Positions 53,462-62,445 of a DNA stretch of 64,000 nucleotides are shown in pieces. Origin of the DNA: Pseudomonas cichorii. GTDB lineage: Bacteria > Pseudomonadota > Gammaproteobacteria > Pseudomonadales > Pseudomonadaceae. The stretch's first letter is position 1. Each line of letters begins with the position of its first letter. Position numbers and translations under genes: made by a program. The notes beneath the pieces are model-generated. The model had not been told where the DNA came from and ran no database searches. It worked only from the letters and a program-made list of their open reading frames with translations. Location of the stretch: the NCBI RefSeq assembly GCF_003700275.1, contig NZ_RBRE01000084.1:62001-126000 (forward strand). The letters are read 5' to 3'.

Positions 53462-53770
53462 ATGAACAACCTGCGCCCCCTCGTTCGCCTGTCCCCGATC
53501 ACTACCGTGCTGTCACGCAAGAATCCGAAAATCCTCCTGGGTGGTTCGCATCAACCCACACTGTTGCGCTATCTGGACGGCTGGCCTCGGCGTCGTGGCG
53601 GCTCTTGTGCCTTTCTCATTCAATTTGCCGATACGACCCAATCGCTGGCGCATTACGCCAACGATCAGTTCGACCTGGCGGTGATCCATGCTCCCGATGC
53701 CGGCAATGCCGAGCAGGTCATCCATGATCTGACCCGCATCGCCCGACAAGGTCTGATTACCCTGGGCTGA
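53462..53770 (+). CDS. Conserved hypothetical protein
   Basis: This 102-residue protein is basic at its N-terminus and has a hydrophobic strand near the middle (QFDLAVIHAPDAGNAEQV). I do not recognise a characterised family; DUF6231 is a possibility. The end looks like a Rossmann-type beta-alpha-beta piece. The start ATG at 53462 has a GAGACAAGA stretch before it. It stands alone. Confidence 0.6.
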   Translation: MNNLRPLVRLSPITTVLSRKNPKILLGGSHQPTLLRYLDGWPRRRGGSCAFLIQFADTTQSLAHYANDQFDLAVIHAPDAGNAEQVIHDLTRIARQGLITLG

Positions 53771-54105
53771 AAGGCCTGCGCACAACTCGCCATTCCCTGC
53801 GCCGCCTGGCACTTCATGCTTGCCAGGCAAAAAACTGCCACTGTGCAATCGCCATTATCTTGCGCTCTGGCCGCTGTCGAGTCGTGTACTGCAAAACCGG
53901 TACAGGGCTTTATGACCGTGGAACCGGAGCGTGACCCACGACCACTCATCGCTTGTCTCTATCTTGTCTGATCGCATTGCACCGACTTTTCGTACAAAGC
54001 CTGACGCACCGACTTTTCGATAAAAATCCAACATAAACGAGAAAGGGATCGTCTCAAAAAAGGCCCTGAACGGCTGTCGCTAATAATTAGTGAAACGAGA
54101 ACCCG
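53771..54105. other. Intergenic region with a 14-base direct repeat
   Basis: About 335 bases without a supported gene. GCACCGACTTTTCG occurs twice, at 53979-53992 and 54006-54019, 27 bases apart, upstream of the chemoreceptor. No clear promoter of the flagellar sigma type is seen. Confidence 0.5.
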
Positions 54106-56136
54106 ATGAATATTTTGACTCCTGCCGTTTACGTAACAAACCGCGTCCGTTTTCCCATGAAGTTTTTTATCCTGGGAATCATTGTGCTGATTCCTCTGAT
54201 TTTTCTCGGTACCCGGGTGATGCAGACGCTCAACGCCAGCCTCAATACCCTGAGCCATGAAAAGGTTGGCCAGCAATATCTTCTGGATGTAACCCCGGTG
54301 CTGCGCCTGTCGATGATGCAGCGTGCCTTGACCCACAGCCTGCTCAGCGGCAATGAAAGCGCCAGAGCCGACGTTGCCCGCAATGCCGACAAGCTGGAAC
54401 AGGCCTTCAATACCCTGGCCACTCTGGATGGCAAGGTCGGCAGCGAGCTGGAAACCGCGGACCGTGTGCAGAAACTGCGTGCCGACACCCGTGAATTGAT
54501 CGAGCGGGCCAGGAATGGCGCAGATCCATTGACGACCTTCAGCGCCTGGAACGACCAGTTGACCAATGTGCTGGGCTTTATCTATTACGTTTCGGCCACT
54601 TCCGGAATGGTTCTGGACGAAGACTATGGATCGCTGTTTCTGATCGATCTGAGTACCTTGCGCCTGCCCCGGCAGATCAACGTGATCGGCCAGATTCGCG
54701 GCCTGGCCAGCGGTTTCAGTGCTGACCGTCCACTGGACGAGGCAACTCGCAACTTTGCTCTGACCTTGATGAAGCAGGAAGTCCAGATCCGTCAGGAGCT
54801 GCAACAGAGCCTGCGCCTGCTGCGCCGTGAAGAGCCGCAACTCGCGGATGTGGTGGAGCAACCGGTCACGGCCGCTTTTGCCGATCTGGAAAATCTGCGC
54901 CGCGACCTGGCGGACTACCTGGACCCTGCAAAACGCCAGAACGTGAATGCCAATAGCCTCGGTGAACGCGGTAATGCCGTAGTGGCGCAGTTCTACAAGG
55001 CTCAGGAGCAAATGCAGGCCTCGTTGCAGGACAAACTCATCACGCGCTTTGAGGATCGCAGCAATGAGCGGCTGTTCTTCGCCGGTTTGCTGGGCTTCAT
55101 AAGCCTGTTGCTGCTGTACGCTTTTGCAGGCATTTACAGTGCCCTGCGTAGCGCCGTGGAGGAGTTGCTGAGCGTGACTGCACGCATCGCCAAGGGCGAC
55201 CTTAGCGCGCGGGTGCAGATCAGCAGTCGCGATGAAATTGGCGATGTCGGTGCCGGCCTGAACAGCATGGTCGAGGCTTTCTCGCATTCGCTGAGCCAGG
55301 TCGAGCGCAGTTCGCATTCGGTTTCCGACTCCGCACAGCGTCTGGGACGTTCGATCAGCCAGGCCAAGGTGTCGGTGAATACCCAGCAGGCCGAGACGGC
55401 GCAAGTCGCCACTGCGATCAACGAAATGACCGCCAGTGTTGCCGACGTGGCACAGAACACCGAAGGCGCCGCCCGTGCTGCCGAAGCGGCCAGCAGTGCT
55501 TCGGCGCAAGGCATGAAAGTCATGGGTGAAACCCGCTCGACCATCGAAGCGCTGGTCAATGAAGTGCAACTCAGTGCGCAGAAAGTCGAAGCCCTGGCTT
55601 CGCACAGCCAGGAAATCGGCGGTGTGATCGAGGTGATTCGCACCATTGCCGACCAGACCAACCTGCTGGCCCTGAACGCGGCCATTGAAGCGGCGCGGGC
55701 TGGCGAGCAGGGCCGTGGCTTCGCAGTGGTGGCCGATGAAGTGCGTACCCTGGCGTCTCGCACGCAAAAATCTACCGAGGAAATTCGCCGCATCATTCAG
55801 CACCTGCAGGATGCTACCGGCGAAGCCGTGCACCAGATGAAAGCCGGCCAGGATCGCGCTCATGCCTGTCTTGAAGCGTCCGAGCAGGCTTCCGGCACCT
55901 TGCAGCAGATCAACGACGCGGTAGGCGGCATCGTGGAAATGAATACCCAGATCGCCAGCGCTGCGGTGCAGCAGCACTCGGTGTCGGAAGACATCAACCG
56001 CAACGTGATGGGTATCCGCAATAGCAGCCTGGTGGTCATGGAAGGCGTTGAAGACAACGCCGTGACCGCCGACGAGCTGTCATCCCTGGCCAGTGAGTTG
56101 CGTACCGTGGTTGGCCGCTTTCAATTGTCGCGATAA
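54106..56136 (+). CDS. Methyl-accepting chemotaxis protein
   Basis: This 676-residue chemoreceptor has TM1 (about 18-38), a large mainly helical periplasmic ligand domain (about 40-320) that could be a helical-bundle or Nit-like sensor, TM2 (about 322-343), HAMP, and a signalling domain with TIADQTNLLALNAAIEAARAGE. The ligand is not predictable. It lies alone in front of greB. Confidence 0.93.
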   Translation: MNILTPAVYVTNRVRFPMKFFILGIIVLIPLIFLGTRVMQTLNASLNTLSHEKVGQQYLLDVTPVLRLSMMQRALTHSLLSGNESARADVARNADKLEQAFNTLATLDGKVGSELETADRVQKLRADTRELIERARNGADPLTTFSAWNDQLTNVLGFIYYVSATSGMVLDEDYGSLFLIDLSTLRLPRQINVIGQIRGLASGFSADRPLDEATRNFALTLMKQEVQIRQELQQSLRLLRREEPQLADVVEQPVTAAFADLENLRRDLADYLDPAKRQNVNANSLGERGNAVVAQFYKAQEQMQASLQDKLITRFEDRSNERLFFAGLLGFISLLLLYAFAGIYSALRSAVEELLSVTARIAKGDLSARVQISSRDEIGDVGAGLNSMVEAFSHSLSQVERSSHSVSDSAQRLGRSISQAKVSVNTQQAETAQVATAINEMTASVADVAQNTEGAARAAEAASSASAQGMKVMGETRSTIEALVNEVQLSAQKVEALASHSQEIGGVIEVIRTIADQTNLLALNAAIEAARAGEQGRGFAVVADEVRTLASRTQKSTEEIRRIIQHLQDATGEAVHQMKAGQDRAHACLEASEQASGTLQQINDAVGGIVEMNTQIASAAVQQHSVSEDINRNVMGIRNSSLVVMEGVEDNAVTADELSSLASELRTVVGRFQLSR

Positions 56137-56236
56137 TCGCCCCTTATAGCTGCATTGTCCCAAGCCCCCCTCGTTTGTCGTTTGAGCGAGGGTAAGGCTA
56201 TGATCCGGCTATAGATATTCGCGAGCGAGAATCTCC

Positions 56237-56740
56237 TTGAGCACCAACATCATCACAACGGAAGGTCACGACGCTCTGAAGAAAGAGCTGGATTACCTGT
56301 GGCGGGAAAAACGCCCCGATACCACCCGCAAGGTCACCTGGGCCGCTTCGCTTGGGGATCGCAGTGAAAATGCCGACTATCAGTACAATAAGAAGCTGCT
56401 CCGCGAGATCGATCGCAGGGTCCGCTATCTGCGCAAGCGGCTTGAGGATGTGCGGGTCGTCGCCTATTCGCCCGAGCAGGAGGGCAAGGTGTTTTTCGGT
56501 GCCTGGGTCGAGATCGAGAACGAAGCGGGCGAGATCAAGAAATTCCGGGTCGTGGGCTATGACGAAATCTACGGCCGCAACGATTACATCTCAATCGATT
56601 CGCCAATGGCTCGTGCGTTGTTGAAAAAGCAGGTGGGCGATGAGGCGCTGGTGCAGACACCGGGCGGCGAGGTGTTGTGGTGGATCAATGAGATTACTTA
56701 TGAGCCTTCGCGGATGAATCCGCTCCCACAGAGTCTGTAA
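56237..56740 (+). CDS. greB: Transcription elongation factor GreB
   Basis: This 167-residue factor enters the RNA polymerase secondary channel and stimulates cleavage of backtracked RNA. The N-terminal coiled coil has its tip acidic residues in LGDRSENADYQ, and the C-terminal domain has the FGAWVEIE and IYGRNDYISIDSP segments. The start is TTG at 56237, preceded by GAGAA; no in-frame ATG is available. The final residues after ITYEP are encoded by a REP sequence. Confidence 0.93.
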   Translation: MSTNIITTEGHDALKKELDYLWREKRPDTTRKVTWAASLGDRSENADYQYNKKLLREIDRRVRYLRKRLEDVRVVAYSPEQEGKVFFGAWVEIENEAGEIKKFRVVGYDEIYGRNDYISIDSPMARALLKKQVGDEALVQTPGGEVLWWINEITYEPSRMNPLPQSL

Positions 56741-56760
56741 GAGCGAATTCTTTCGCGAAA
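56706..56760. repeat. REP pair overlapping the 3' end of greB
   Basis: CTTCGCGGATGAATCCGCTC (56706-56725) lies inside greB, and an inverted partner GCGAATTCTTTCGCG (56743-56757) follows its stop. Together they form a REPIN-like structure. Confidence 0.85.
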
Positions 56761-56767
56761 AACCCTG

Positions 56768-59278
56768 TCAGCCCTCCCGCAGGACGGTCAGCGGGCTGGC
56801 ATTCAGGGCGCGTCGGGTGCCGAACACGCCGGCGCCGCCCACCAGTACTGCGCCGATCAGTGGCAGCAGCAACAGCCATGGATGCGGTTGCCAGACCAGA
56901 TCGAAGGCGTAGCGATACAGGACCAGACTGACCAGCTCACAGCCCAGTGCCGCCAGCAGGCCGCTGGCGGCGCCGAGCAGGCCGAACTCGATACGCCGGG
57001 ACTTGATCAACAGCTTGCGTTCGGCACCCAGAGCCCGCAATAGCGCACCCTGGCGAATGCGTTCATCCAGTGTCGCCTGTAATCCCGAGAACAGCACGGC
57101 AATACCGGCCGCCAGCACGAACAGCAACACGAACTGCACCGCCAGGGTTACCTGGTCGAGGATGCTGCGCACCTGTGACAACAGCGCTTCCACGCCCAGA
57201 ATGCTGATCGACGGGAAGGTGCGGGACAGCTCGACGATCTGCTTGTCCTGACCGGGTGGCAGATAGAAGCTGGTCAGGTAAGTGGTCGGCAGATCGGTGA
57301 GGGTGCCGGGCTGGAAGATCATGAAGAAGTTGGGCTGGAAGGTATCCCAGTTCACGTCGCGCAGGCTGGTGACCACCACTTCACGGGTCAGACCGCCGAC
57401 AATGAAGCTCAGGCGGTCGCCCAGCTTGATCCCCAGACTGTCTGCCAGTTTGCTTTCCACCGAGACGCCGGGTTCGGCTTTACCGTCGGAAGTCGCGGGC
57501 GTCCACCATTGACCGGCGGTCAGCCTGTTGCCTTCGGGCATTTCAGCAGCCCAGGTCAGACTCAGGTCGCGGCGGGTCGCATTTTCGCCGCGTGAGTCCT
57601 TGGTTACGAAGTTGCCGACCGGCTCGTTGTTGATGCTGATCAGGCGCCCCGGCACTACCGGATAGAGCGGTGCCGAGTGGGTCGACAGCTTGCTCAGGGT
57701 CTGGGCGAAGTTTTCCTTCTCTGCCGGCAGGACGTTGAGCACGAAATAGTTCGGTGCGTCCTTGGGCAACTGGTTCTGCCAGGTATCGAGCAGTTCGCCG
57801 CGCAACAGGGCTATCAGCCCCATGGACAGCAGGATCAGGCCGAAGGCCAGTGACTGACCGGCAGCGGCCAATGGATAGCGCAACAACTGGCCGAGGCCCA
57901 GGCGCCAGGGCAGCGAAGCTCCGGAAAGCAGGCTGCGCAGGCTCTTGAGGCCCAGCAGCAACAGGCTGCCCAGCACCAGCGCGGCGACGATGCCACCGCC
58001 GAGCAGGGCGAAGGTCAGCACCAGATCCAGGCTCAGGCGCCACATGATCAAGCCCAGGGCCAGCAGGGCGGCGCCATACACCAGCCAGGAACTGGCCGGA
58101 ATCGGCAGCATGTCCCGCCGCAGTACGCGCAGTGGCGGCACGCGGCCCAGCGCGGCGAGTGGTGGCAAGGCGAAACCGGCCAGTGCGACCAGACCGGTGC
58201 CGATCCCGGCAAGGGCCGGCAGCAAGCCGCCAGAAGGCACGGTGGTCGGCAAGAGGTTTTGCAGCAGGGCAAACAGCCCCAGTTGCGCCAGCCAGCCAAG
58301 CAGGGCGCCACTGAGGCTGGCCAGCAAGCCAATGATCGCCAGTTGCAGGCTGAACAGAGTCATGGCTTCGCTGCGTGACAGGCCCAGGCAGCGCAACAGT
58401 GCACTGGCGTCGAAACGCCGGGCGGCGAAACGCGAGGCTGACAGGGCAACGGCGACACCGGCCAGCAGCACCGCCACCAGACTTGCCATGTTCAGGTAAC
58501 GCTCGGCCTTGCCCAGCGCGCCGCCGATCTGCTGGCTGCCGTCGCGGGCGTCCTTGATTTCCTGATGCGGTTCCAGGCCAGGCTCGATGGCCTTGCGGTA
58601 GGCGGCCAGCACTTCGGGAGGCCCGCTCCACATTTCCCGGTATTCGACCCGGCTGCCCGGCTGCACCACGCCGGTGGCGGCAAGGTCTTGCAGGTTGATC
58701 ATCACTCGCGGTGTCAGGCTGTAGAAGTTTCCGGCGCGATCAGGCTCGTAAGTCAGGATGCGGGTCAGCTTCAAGGTCTTGGAGCCGACATCGATATTGT
58801 CGCCGACCTTGAGGTCCACGGCCGGCAGCAAGCGTGCCTCGGCCCAGGCCTCTCCCGGTTCGGGGCCGTTGCCGACCTGCTCGGGCTGGTAAAGGTCGGG
58901 CGCGCTTTTCAGTTCTCCGCGCAGCGGGTAGGCATCGTCCACCGCCTTGATGCTCGATAGCTGGATGGCGCTATCGGTGGCGATCACGCTGGAGAACAGC
59001 ACGATGCGGGCATGGTCGAGCTTGAGCTTTTCGCCAGCTTCTACCTGTTCGGGACGGGCAGGGCTGGAGCCTTCGAGGATCAGGTCGGCACCGAGAAACT
59101 CGGTGGCGCGCAGCATCATCGCGCCATTGAGGCGAGCACCGAAATAACCGATGGCGGTGCTGGCGGCTACCGCAACCAGCAATGCAAAGAACAGCACCCG
59201 CAATTCGCCTGCGCGGGCATCGCGCAGCAGTTGACGGGTGGCAAGGCTGAGCAGGCGAATAAAGGGCAGGCGTGCCAT
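56768..59278 (-). CDS. ABC transporter permease (YbbP/FtsX-type)
   Basis: This 836-residue protein has an N-terminal helix (about 27-48), a large periplasmic domain, then two sets of FtsX-type helices (about 255-480 and 705-830), ten in all, and ends NASPLTVLREG. It resembles E. coli YbbP, the permease partner of YbbA. The substrate is unknown; FtsX-like systems often act on envelope lipids or lipoproteins by mechanical coupling. The ATG overlaps the ATPase stop by one base. Confidence 0.9.
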   Translation of the reverse strand: MARLPFIRLLSLATRQLLRDARAGELRVLFFALLVAVAASTAIGYFGARLNGAMMLRATEFLGADLILEGSSPARPEQVEAGEKLKLDHARIVLFSSVIATDSAIQLSSIKAVDDAYPLRGELKSAPDLYQPEQVGNGPEPGEAWAEARLLPAVDLKVGDNIDVGSKTLKLTRILTYEPDRAGNFYSLTPRVMINLQDLAATGVVQPGSRVEYREMWSGPPEVLAAYRKAIEPGLEPHQEIKDARDGSQQIGGALGKAERYLNMASLVAVLLAGVAVALSASRFAARRFDASALLRCLGLSRSEAMTLFSLQLAIIGLLASLSGALLGWLAQLGLFALLQNLLPTTVPSGGLLPALAGIGTGLVALAGFALPPLAALGRVPPLRVLRRDMLPIPASSWLVYGAALLALGLIMWRLSLDLVLTFALLGGGIVAALVLGSLLLLGLKSLRSLLSGASLPWRLGLGQLLRYPLAAAGQSLAFGLILLSMGLIALLRGELLDTWQNQLPKDAPNYFVLNVLPAEKENFAQTLSKLSTHSAPLYPVVPGRLISINNEPVGNFVTKDSRGENATRRDLSLTWAAEMPEGNRLTAGQWWTPATSDGKAEPGVSVESKLADSLGIKLGDRLSFIVGGLTREVVVTSLRDVNWDTFQPNFFMIFQPGTLTDLPTTYLTSFYLPPGQDKQIVELSRTFPSISILGVEALLSQVRSILDQVTLAVQFVLLFVLAAGIAVLFSGLQATLDERIRQGALLRALGAERKLLIKSRRIEFGLLGAASGLLAALGCELVSLVLYRYAFDLVWQPHPWLLLLPLIGAVLVGGAGVFGTRRALNASPLTVLREG

Positions 59279-59961
59279 CAAGGCTCCAGAGGGGCGACCA
59301 GGCGCCCACCTTCAAGACGGATCAGGCGTCGGCAGCGATGGGCCAGGCGCTCGTCGTGGGTGACCAGCACCAGTGTCGTATTGCGCTCCTTGTTCAACTC
59401 GAACAACAGGTCGCTGATACGCTCGCCGGTGTGGCTGTCCAGATTGCCGGTCGGCTCATCTGCGAACAGTACGTCCGGATCGGCGGCGAAGGCGCGGGCA
59501 ATCGCGACCCGTTGCTGTTCGCCACCGGACAGTTGGCGCGGCGTGTGGGTCAGGCGTTTACCCAGACCGACGCGCTCCAGCAGGCTGCGCGCCTTTTCGC
59601 GGGCGTCCTTGCGGCCTTCCAGTTCCATGGGCAGCATGACGTTTTCCAGGGCATTGAGGCTGTCGAGCAACTGGAACGACTGGAACACGAAACCGACGTG
59701 TTCGGCGCGCACTCGGGCGCGCTGGTCTTCATCGAGCTGGCTGAGATTGCGGCCCGACAGGGTCACGGCACCGGCACTGGGCAGGTCGAGCCCGGCCAGC
59801 AGACCCAGCAGGGTGGATTTACCGGAACCCGAAGAGCCGACGATGGCCAGCGTATCTCCCTTGTTTAGTTCCAGAGAGAGTTCGTGCAGGATAGTCAGGT
59901 CACCTTCGGTGCTGGGGACCACTTTACTGAGGCTTTGGGCACTGAGAATACTTTCACTCAT
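59278..59961 (-). CDS. ABC transporter ATP-binding protein (YbbA-type)
   Basis: This 227-residue ATPase of the MacB/LolD group has Walker A GSSGSGKST (K48), the signature LSGGEQQRVAIARA, Walker B VLFADEPTGNLDS and the H-loop LVTHDERLA. It pairs with the following permease, as in E. coli ybbA-ybbP next to tesA. The start ATG at 59961 lies ten bases from the divergent tesA ATG. No ribosome-binding site is visible upstream, so the start region is unusual. Confidence 0.93.
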   Translation of the reverse strand: MSESILSAQSLSKVVPSTEGDLTILHELSLELNKGDTLAIVGSSGSGKSTLLGLLAGLDLPSAGAVTLSGRNLSQLDEDQRARVRAEHVGFVFQSFQLLDSLNALENVMLPMELEGRKDAREKARSLLERVGLGKRLTHTPRQLSGGEQQRVAIARAFAADPDVLFADEPTGNLDSHTGERISDLLFELNKERNTTLVLVTHDERLAHRCRRLIRLEGGRLVAPLEP

Positions 59962-59971
59962 GGAGAATCCG

Positions 59972-60577
59972 ATGCGTGCGTGGTTTTTAAGTGCTGGCCT
60001 GGGGTTATTGCTGCTGTCACAAGGGGCAGTGGCGGGCACGGTATTGGTCGTTGGGGATAGTATCAGCGCGGCTTTCGGCATGGATACCCGTGTCGGGTGG
60101 GTCAGCCTGCTCGAACAGCGCATGCGCAGCGAGGGATACACCGATAAAGTCATCAATGCCTCGATCAGTGGCGATACCAGTGCCGGAGGCCAGGCGCGGC
60201 TGCCTGCGCTGCTTGCAGAGCATAAGCCGGAGCTGGTTATTCTGGAGCTGGGTGGTAATGACGGGTTGCGCGGGCAGCAGCCAGCACAATTGCAACAAAA
60301 TCTTGCGTCAATGATAGATCGCTCTCGCGAAGCGGGCGCCAAGGTGCTTTTATTAGGCATGCGGATTCCGCCCAACTACGGGCCGCGCTACACCAAGGCC
60401 TTCGAGGAAGTCTACGGCAAGCTTGCCGAAGAGAAAAAAGTGCCTCTGGTGCCCTTTTTCCTTGAAGGTGTGGGCGGGATTCCCGAGTTGATGCAGGCCG
60501 ATGGCCTGCACCCGGCAGCGAGTGCTCAGGGCAAGTTGCTGGAAAATGTCTGGCCGAGCCTGAAACCGCTGCTTTGA
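59972..60577 (+). CDS. tesA: Arylesterase/lysophospholipase TesA
   Basis: This 201-residue SGNH hydrolase is exported by a signal peptide (about 1-21). The catalytic Ser is S30 (VVGDSISAAFG), with block V DGLHPAAS giving D177/H180. GGND (about residue 92) holds the oxyanion Asn. TesA is a broad esterase and thioesterase in the periplasm. GGAG precedes the ATG six bases upstream. Confidence 0.95.
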   Translation: MRAWFLSAGLGLLLLSQGAVAGTVLVVGDSISAAFGMDTRVGWVSLLEQRMRSEGYTDKVINASISGDTSAGGQARLPALLAEHKPELVILELGGNDGLRGQQPAQLQQNLASMIDRSREAGAKVLLLGMRIPPNYGPRYTKAFEEVYGKLAEEKKVPLVPFFLEGVGGIPELMQADGLHPAASAQGKLLENVWPSLKPLL

Positions 60578-60633
60578 GGCTTTTCTAGGCGGGGGCTTTC
60601 GGCTAATGTGGCGCCCCCTATCTGGAGCCCCCC

Positions 60634-60915
60634 ATGCCGCGTCCCGCCTGGTCCCTATATGCCTATCAATTGATCGAGCCCGATGAGCAGCTTGACCTGT
60701 TCGCGTGCCAGGAAGCCAGGGTGCATCTGATTGCTCGGCAACTGGAGCTGGGCGGCTCCATCGATCGTACGCTGTGTGGCACCTTGCTCCCGGCGCAGCC
60801 ACGCTGGTCGGGGGTCGAGCAGCAGGCCTTGCAGGATGAGCGTCTGTGTCCGCTGTGCAAGGCGATTCTCGACGCCCAGCGCAGAGGCATGCAGCCAATC
60901 TGGCCTGAACTGTAG
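60634..60915 (+). CDS. Conserved hypothetical protein with CPLC motif
   Basis: This 93-residue protein is not assigned to a known function. CPLC near the C-terminus (DERLCPLCKAIL) and two earlier Cys (LFACQE, TLCGTL) could form a metal or redox site. It sits between tesA and the L,D-transpeptidase gene, a position I recall from P. aeruginosa, where a similar gene is found. Confidence 0.7.
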   Translation: MPRPAWSLYAYQLIEPDEQLDLFACQEARVHLIARQLELGGSIDRTLCGTLLPAQPRWSGVEQQALQDERLCPLCKAILDAQRRGMQPIWPEL

Positions 60916-61011
60916 CTGTCTCCGTTCAGAGCCTGTCTCCCGGTTCTGTAAACGGCGGTGTACACTTCATCTATTTCCCCCATTCGCCGTTTAGCCCAAG
61001 GATTTTCCCGG

Positions 61012-61977
61012 ATGTTGTCGCGCATTCCAGCCGTTACCCGCTGTCTGTCGCTTGCTGCTCTTTGTGTGGCGAGCTCTGTCAATGCCCTGGAGCTTCCGTT
61101 GCCTGCGCCCGGAGAGGACATCATCGGGCAGGTCCAGGTCATCAAGGCCAAGTACGAAGATACCTTTGCCGATCTGGGCACCAGGTACGACCTGGGTTAT
61201 CTGGAAATGATCGCCGCCAACCCTGGCGTCGACCCATGGTTGCCGGGTGCGGGCACCGATATCGTGCTGCCGACCCGTTTCATCCTGCCGCCGGGTCCGC
61301 GCGAAGGTATCGTCATCAATCTGGCCGAATACCGCATGTACTACTACCCCAAGGGCCAGAACGTAGTGCACACCTATCCGCTGGGAGTAGGCCGCGAAGG
61401 CTGGGGTTCGCCGATTGGCGTGACCAAGGTGATCGCCAAGACCCCGAATCCGACCTGGACGCCACCCGCGTCGATCCGCGCCGAGCACGCGGCTGATGGC
61501 GACATACTGCCCAGCGTCGTTCCGGCCGGTCCCGATAACCCGCTGGGGCCGTTCAAGTTCGGCCTGGGCATGTCCGGCTACCTGATCCATGGCTCGAACA
61601 AGAAATTCGGCATCGGCATGCGCACCAGCCATGGCTGCTTCCGCATGTACAACAACAACGTCCTGGAACTGGCCGACATGGCGCCGGTGGGCACGACAGT
61701 GCGCATCATCAGCGAGCCCTACAAGTTCGGTATCAGTGGCGGCAAGGTTTATCTGGAAGCCCATACGCCACTGGATGATCAGGGCAACCCGTCGGTGGTC
61801 GACAAGCACACTGCGGTCATCAATGCCTTGCTCAAGCGCGATGACCTGGCCAACAACCTGCGCATGAACTGGGATCTGGTACGTGATGTAGTGGCGGCCG
61901 AAGATGGCCTGCCGGTAGAAATCGCGGTTCCGGGGGCGGCAACTGCTGCTGCCGAAGCGCCGGTGATCTTTCAGTAA
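61012..61977 (+). CDS. L,D-transpeptidase (ErfK/YbiS family)
   Basis: This 321-residue exported enzyme has a signal peptide (about 1-25), a LysM-like region (LGYLEMIAANPGVDPW), and the YkuD catalytic domain with H193 (LIHGSNKKFG) and nucleophile C209 (SHGCFRM). Such enzymes form 3-3 crosslinks or attach Braun-type lipoprotein to peptidoglycan. The neighbouring oprI gene encodes a lipoprotein ending in Arg-Lys, which makes the second role attractive. ATG at 61012 begins the signal peptide. Confidence 0.92.
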   Translation: MLSRIPAVTRCLSLAALCVASSVNALELPLPAPGEDIIGQVQVIKAKYEDTFADLGTRYDLGYLEMIAANPGVDPWLPGAGTDIVLPTRFILPPGPREGIVINLAEYRMYYYPKGQNVVHTYPLGVGREGWGSPIGVTKVIAKTPNPTWTPPASIRAEHAADGDILPSVVPAGPDNPLGPFKFGLGMSGYLIHGSNKKFGIGMRTSHGCFRMYNNNVLELADMAPVGTTVRIISEPYKFGISGGKVYLEAHTPLDDQGNPSVVDKHTAVINALLKRDDLANNLRMNWDLVRDVVAAEDGLPVEIAVPGAATAAAEAPVIFQ

Positions 61978-62044
61978 TCCATTCGGGCTCGGGCCAGCCT
62001 CAACGGGTTGGCCATGGCCCGAAGGACTGACCGCAAGGCAATAA

Positions 62045-62078
62045 AAAAGGCCGACCCGGATGACCGGGTCGGCCTTTT
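62045..62078. terminator. Bidirectional terminator between the L,D-transpeptidase gene and oprI
   Basis: A 15-base perfect stem (AAAAGGCCGACCCGG and its complement) closes an ATGA loop, with A/T ends on both sides. It serves both convergent genes. Confidence 0.92.
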
Positions 62079-62097
62079 CAACAATCCCGAGGGATTA

Positions 62098-62349
62098 TTA
62101 CTTGCGGCTAGCTTTGTCCAACATGCGCAGAGCGCGCTCGTTGGCTTCGTCAGCAGTTTGCTGAGCTTTTTGAGCAGCAGCCAGAGCTTCGTCAGCCTTG
62201 CGGTAGGCTTCGTCGGCACGTGCTTGCGAACGAGCTGCTGCGTCTTCGGTAGCTGTCAGACGAGCTTCGGTTTCTTTGGAGACGCTGCTGCAACCGGTGG
62301 CCAGAACTGCGGCCAGAGCCAGAGCAGAGAATTTCAGAACGTTGTTCAT
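62098..62349 (-). CDS. oprI: Major outer membrane lipoprotein OprI
   Basis: This 83-residue Lpp-type lipoprotein has a signal peptide with lipobox LATGC (C19) followed by SSVSKETEARL. The mature part is one long coiled coil of heptads (ARADEAYRKADEALAAAQ) ending ASRK, whose C-terminal Lys is the presumed peptidoglycan attachment point. It links the outer membrane to the wall and is among the most abundant pseudomonad proteins. ATG at 62349 has AAGGGGA upstream. Confidence 0.97.
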   Translation of the reverse strand: MNNVLKFSALALAAVLATGCSSVSKETEARLTATEDAAARSQARADEAYRKADEALAAAQKAQQTADEANERALRMLDKASRK

Positions 62350-62417
62350 CGTGTTCCCCTTCAAGGACTTTTCTTCAAATTAGTCATCTCTCGAAAGTGA
62401 GAAAATGACCGGCGTAC

Positions 62418-62445
62418 ATAGTACCCATTGTTTGTAGTAAGTAAA
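62418..62445 (-). promoter_or_regulatory. Likely oprI promoter
   Basis: On the minus strand TTTACT (62440-62445) and TACTAT (62418-62423) are 16 bases apart. The predicted start of RNA gives a leader of about 60 bases. Confidence 0.5.

Noticed and set aside
59012..59868. Plus-strand open frames over the ABC transporter genes
   Set aside because: They read opposite the ATPase and permease; the only real plus-strand gene here starts at 59972 (tesA).
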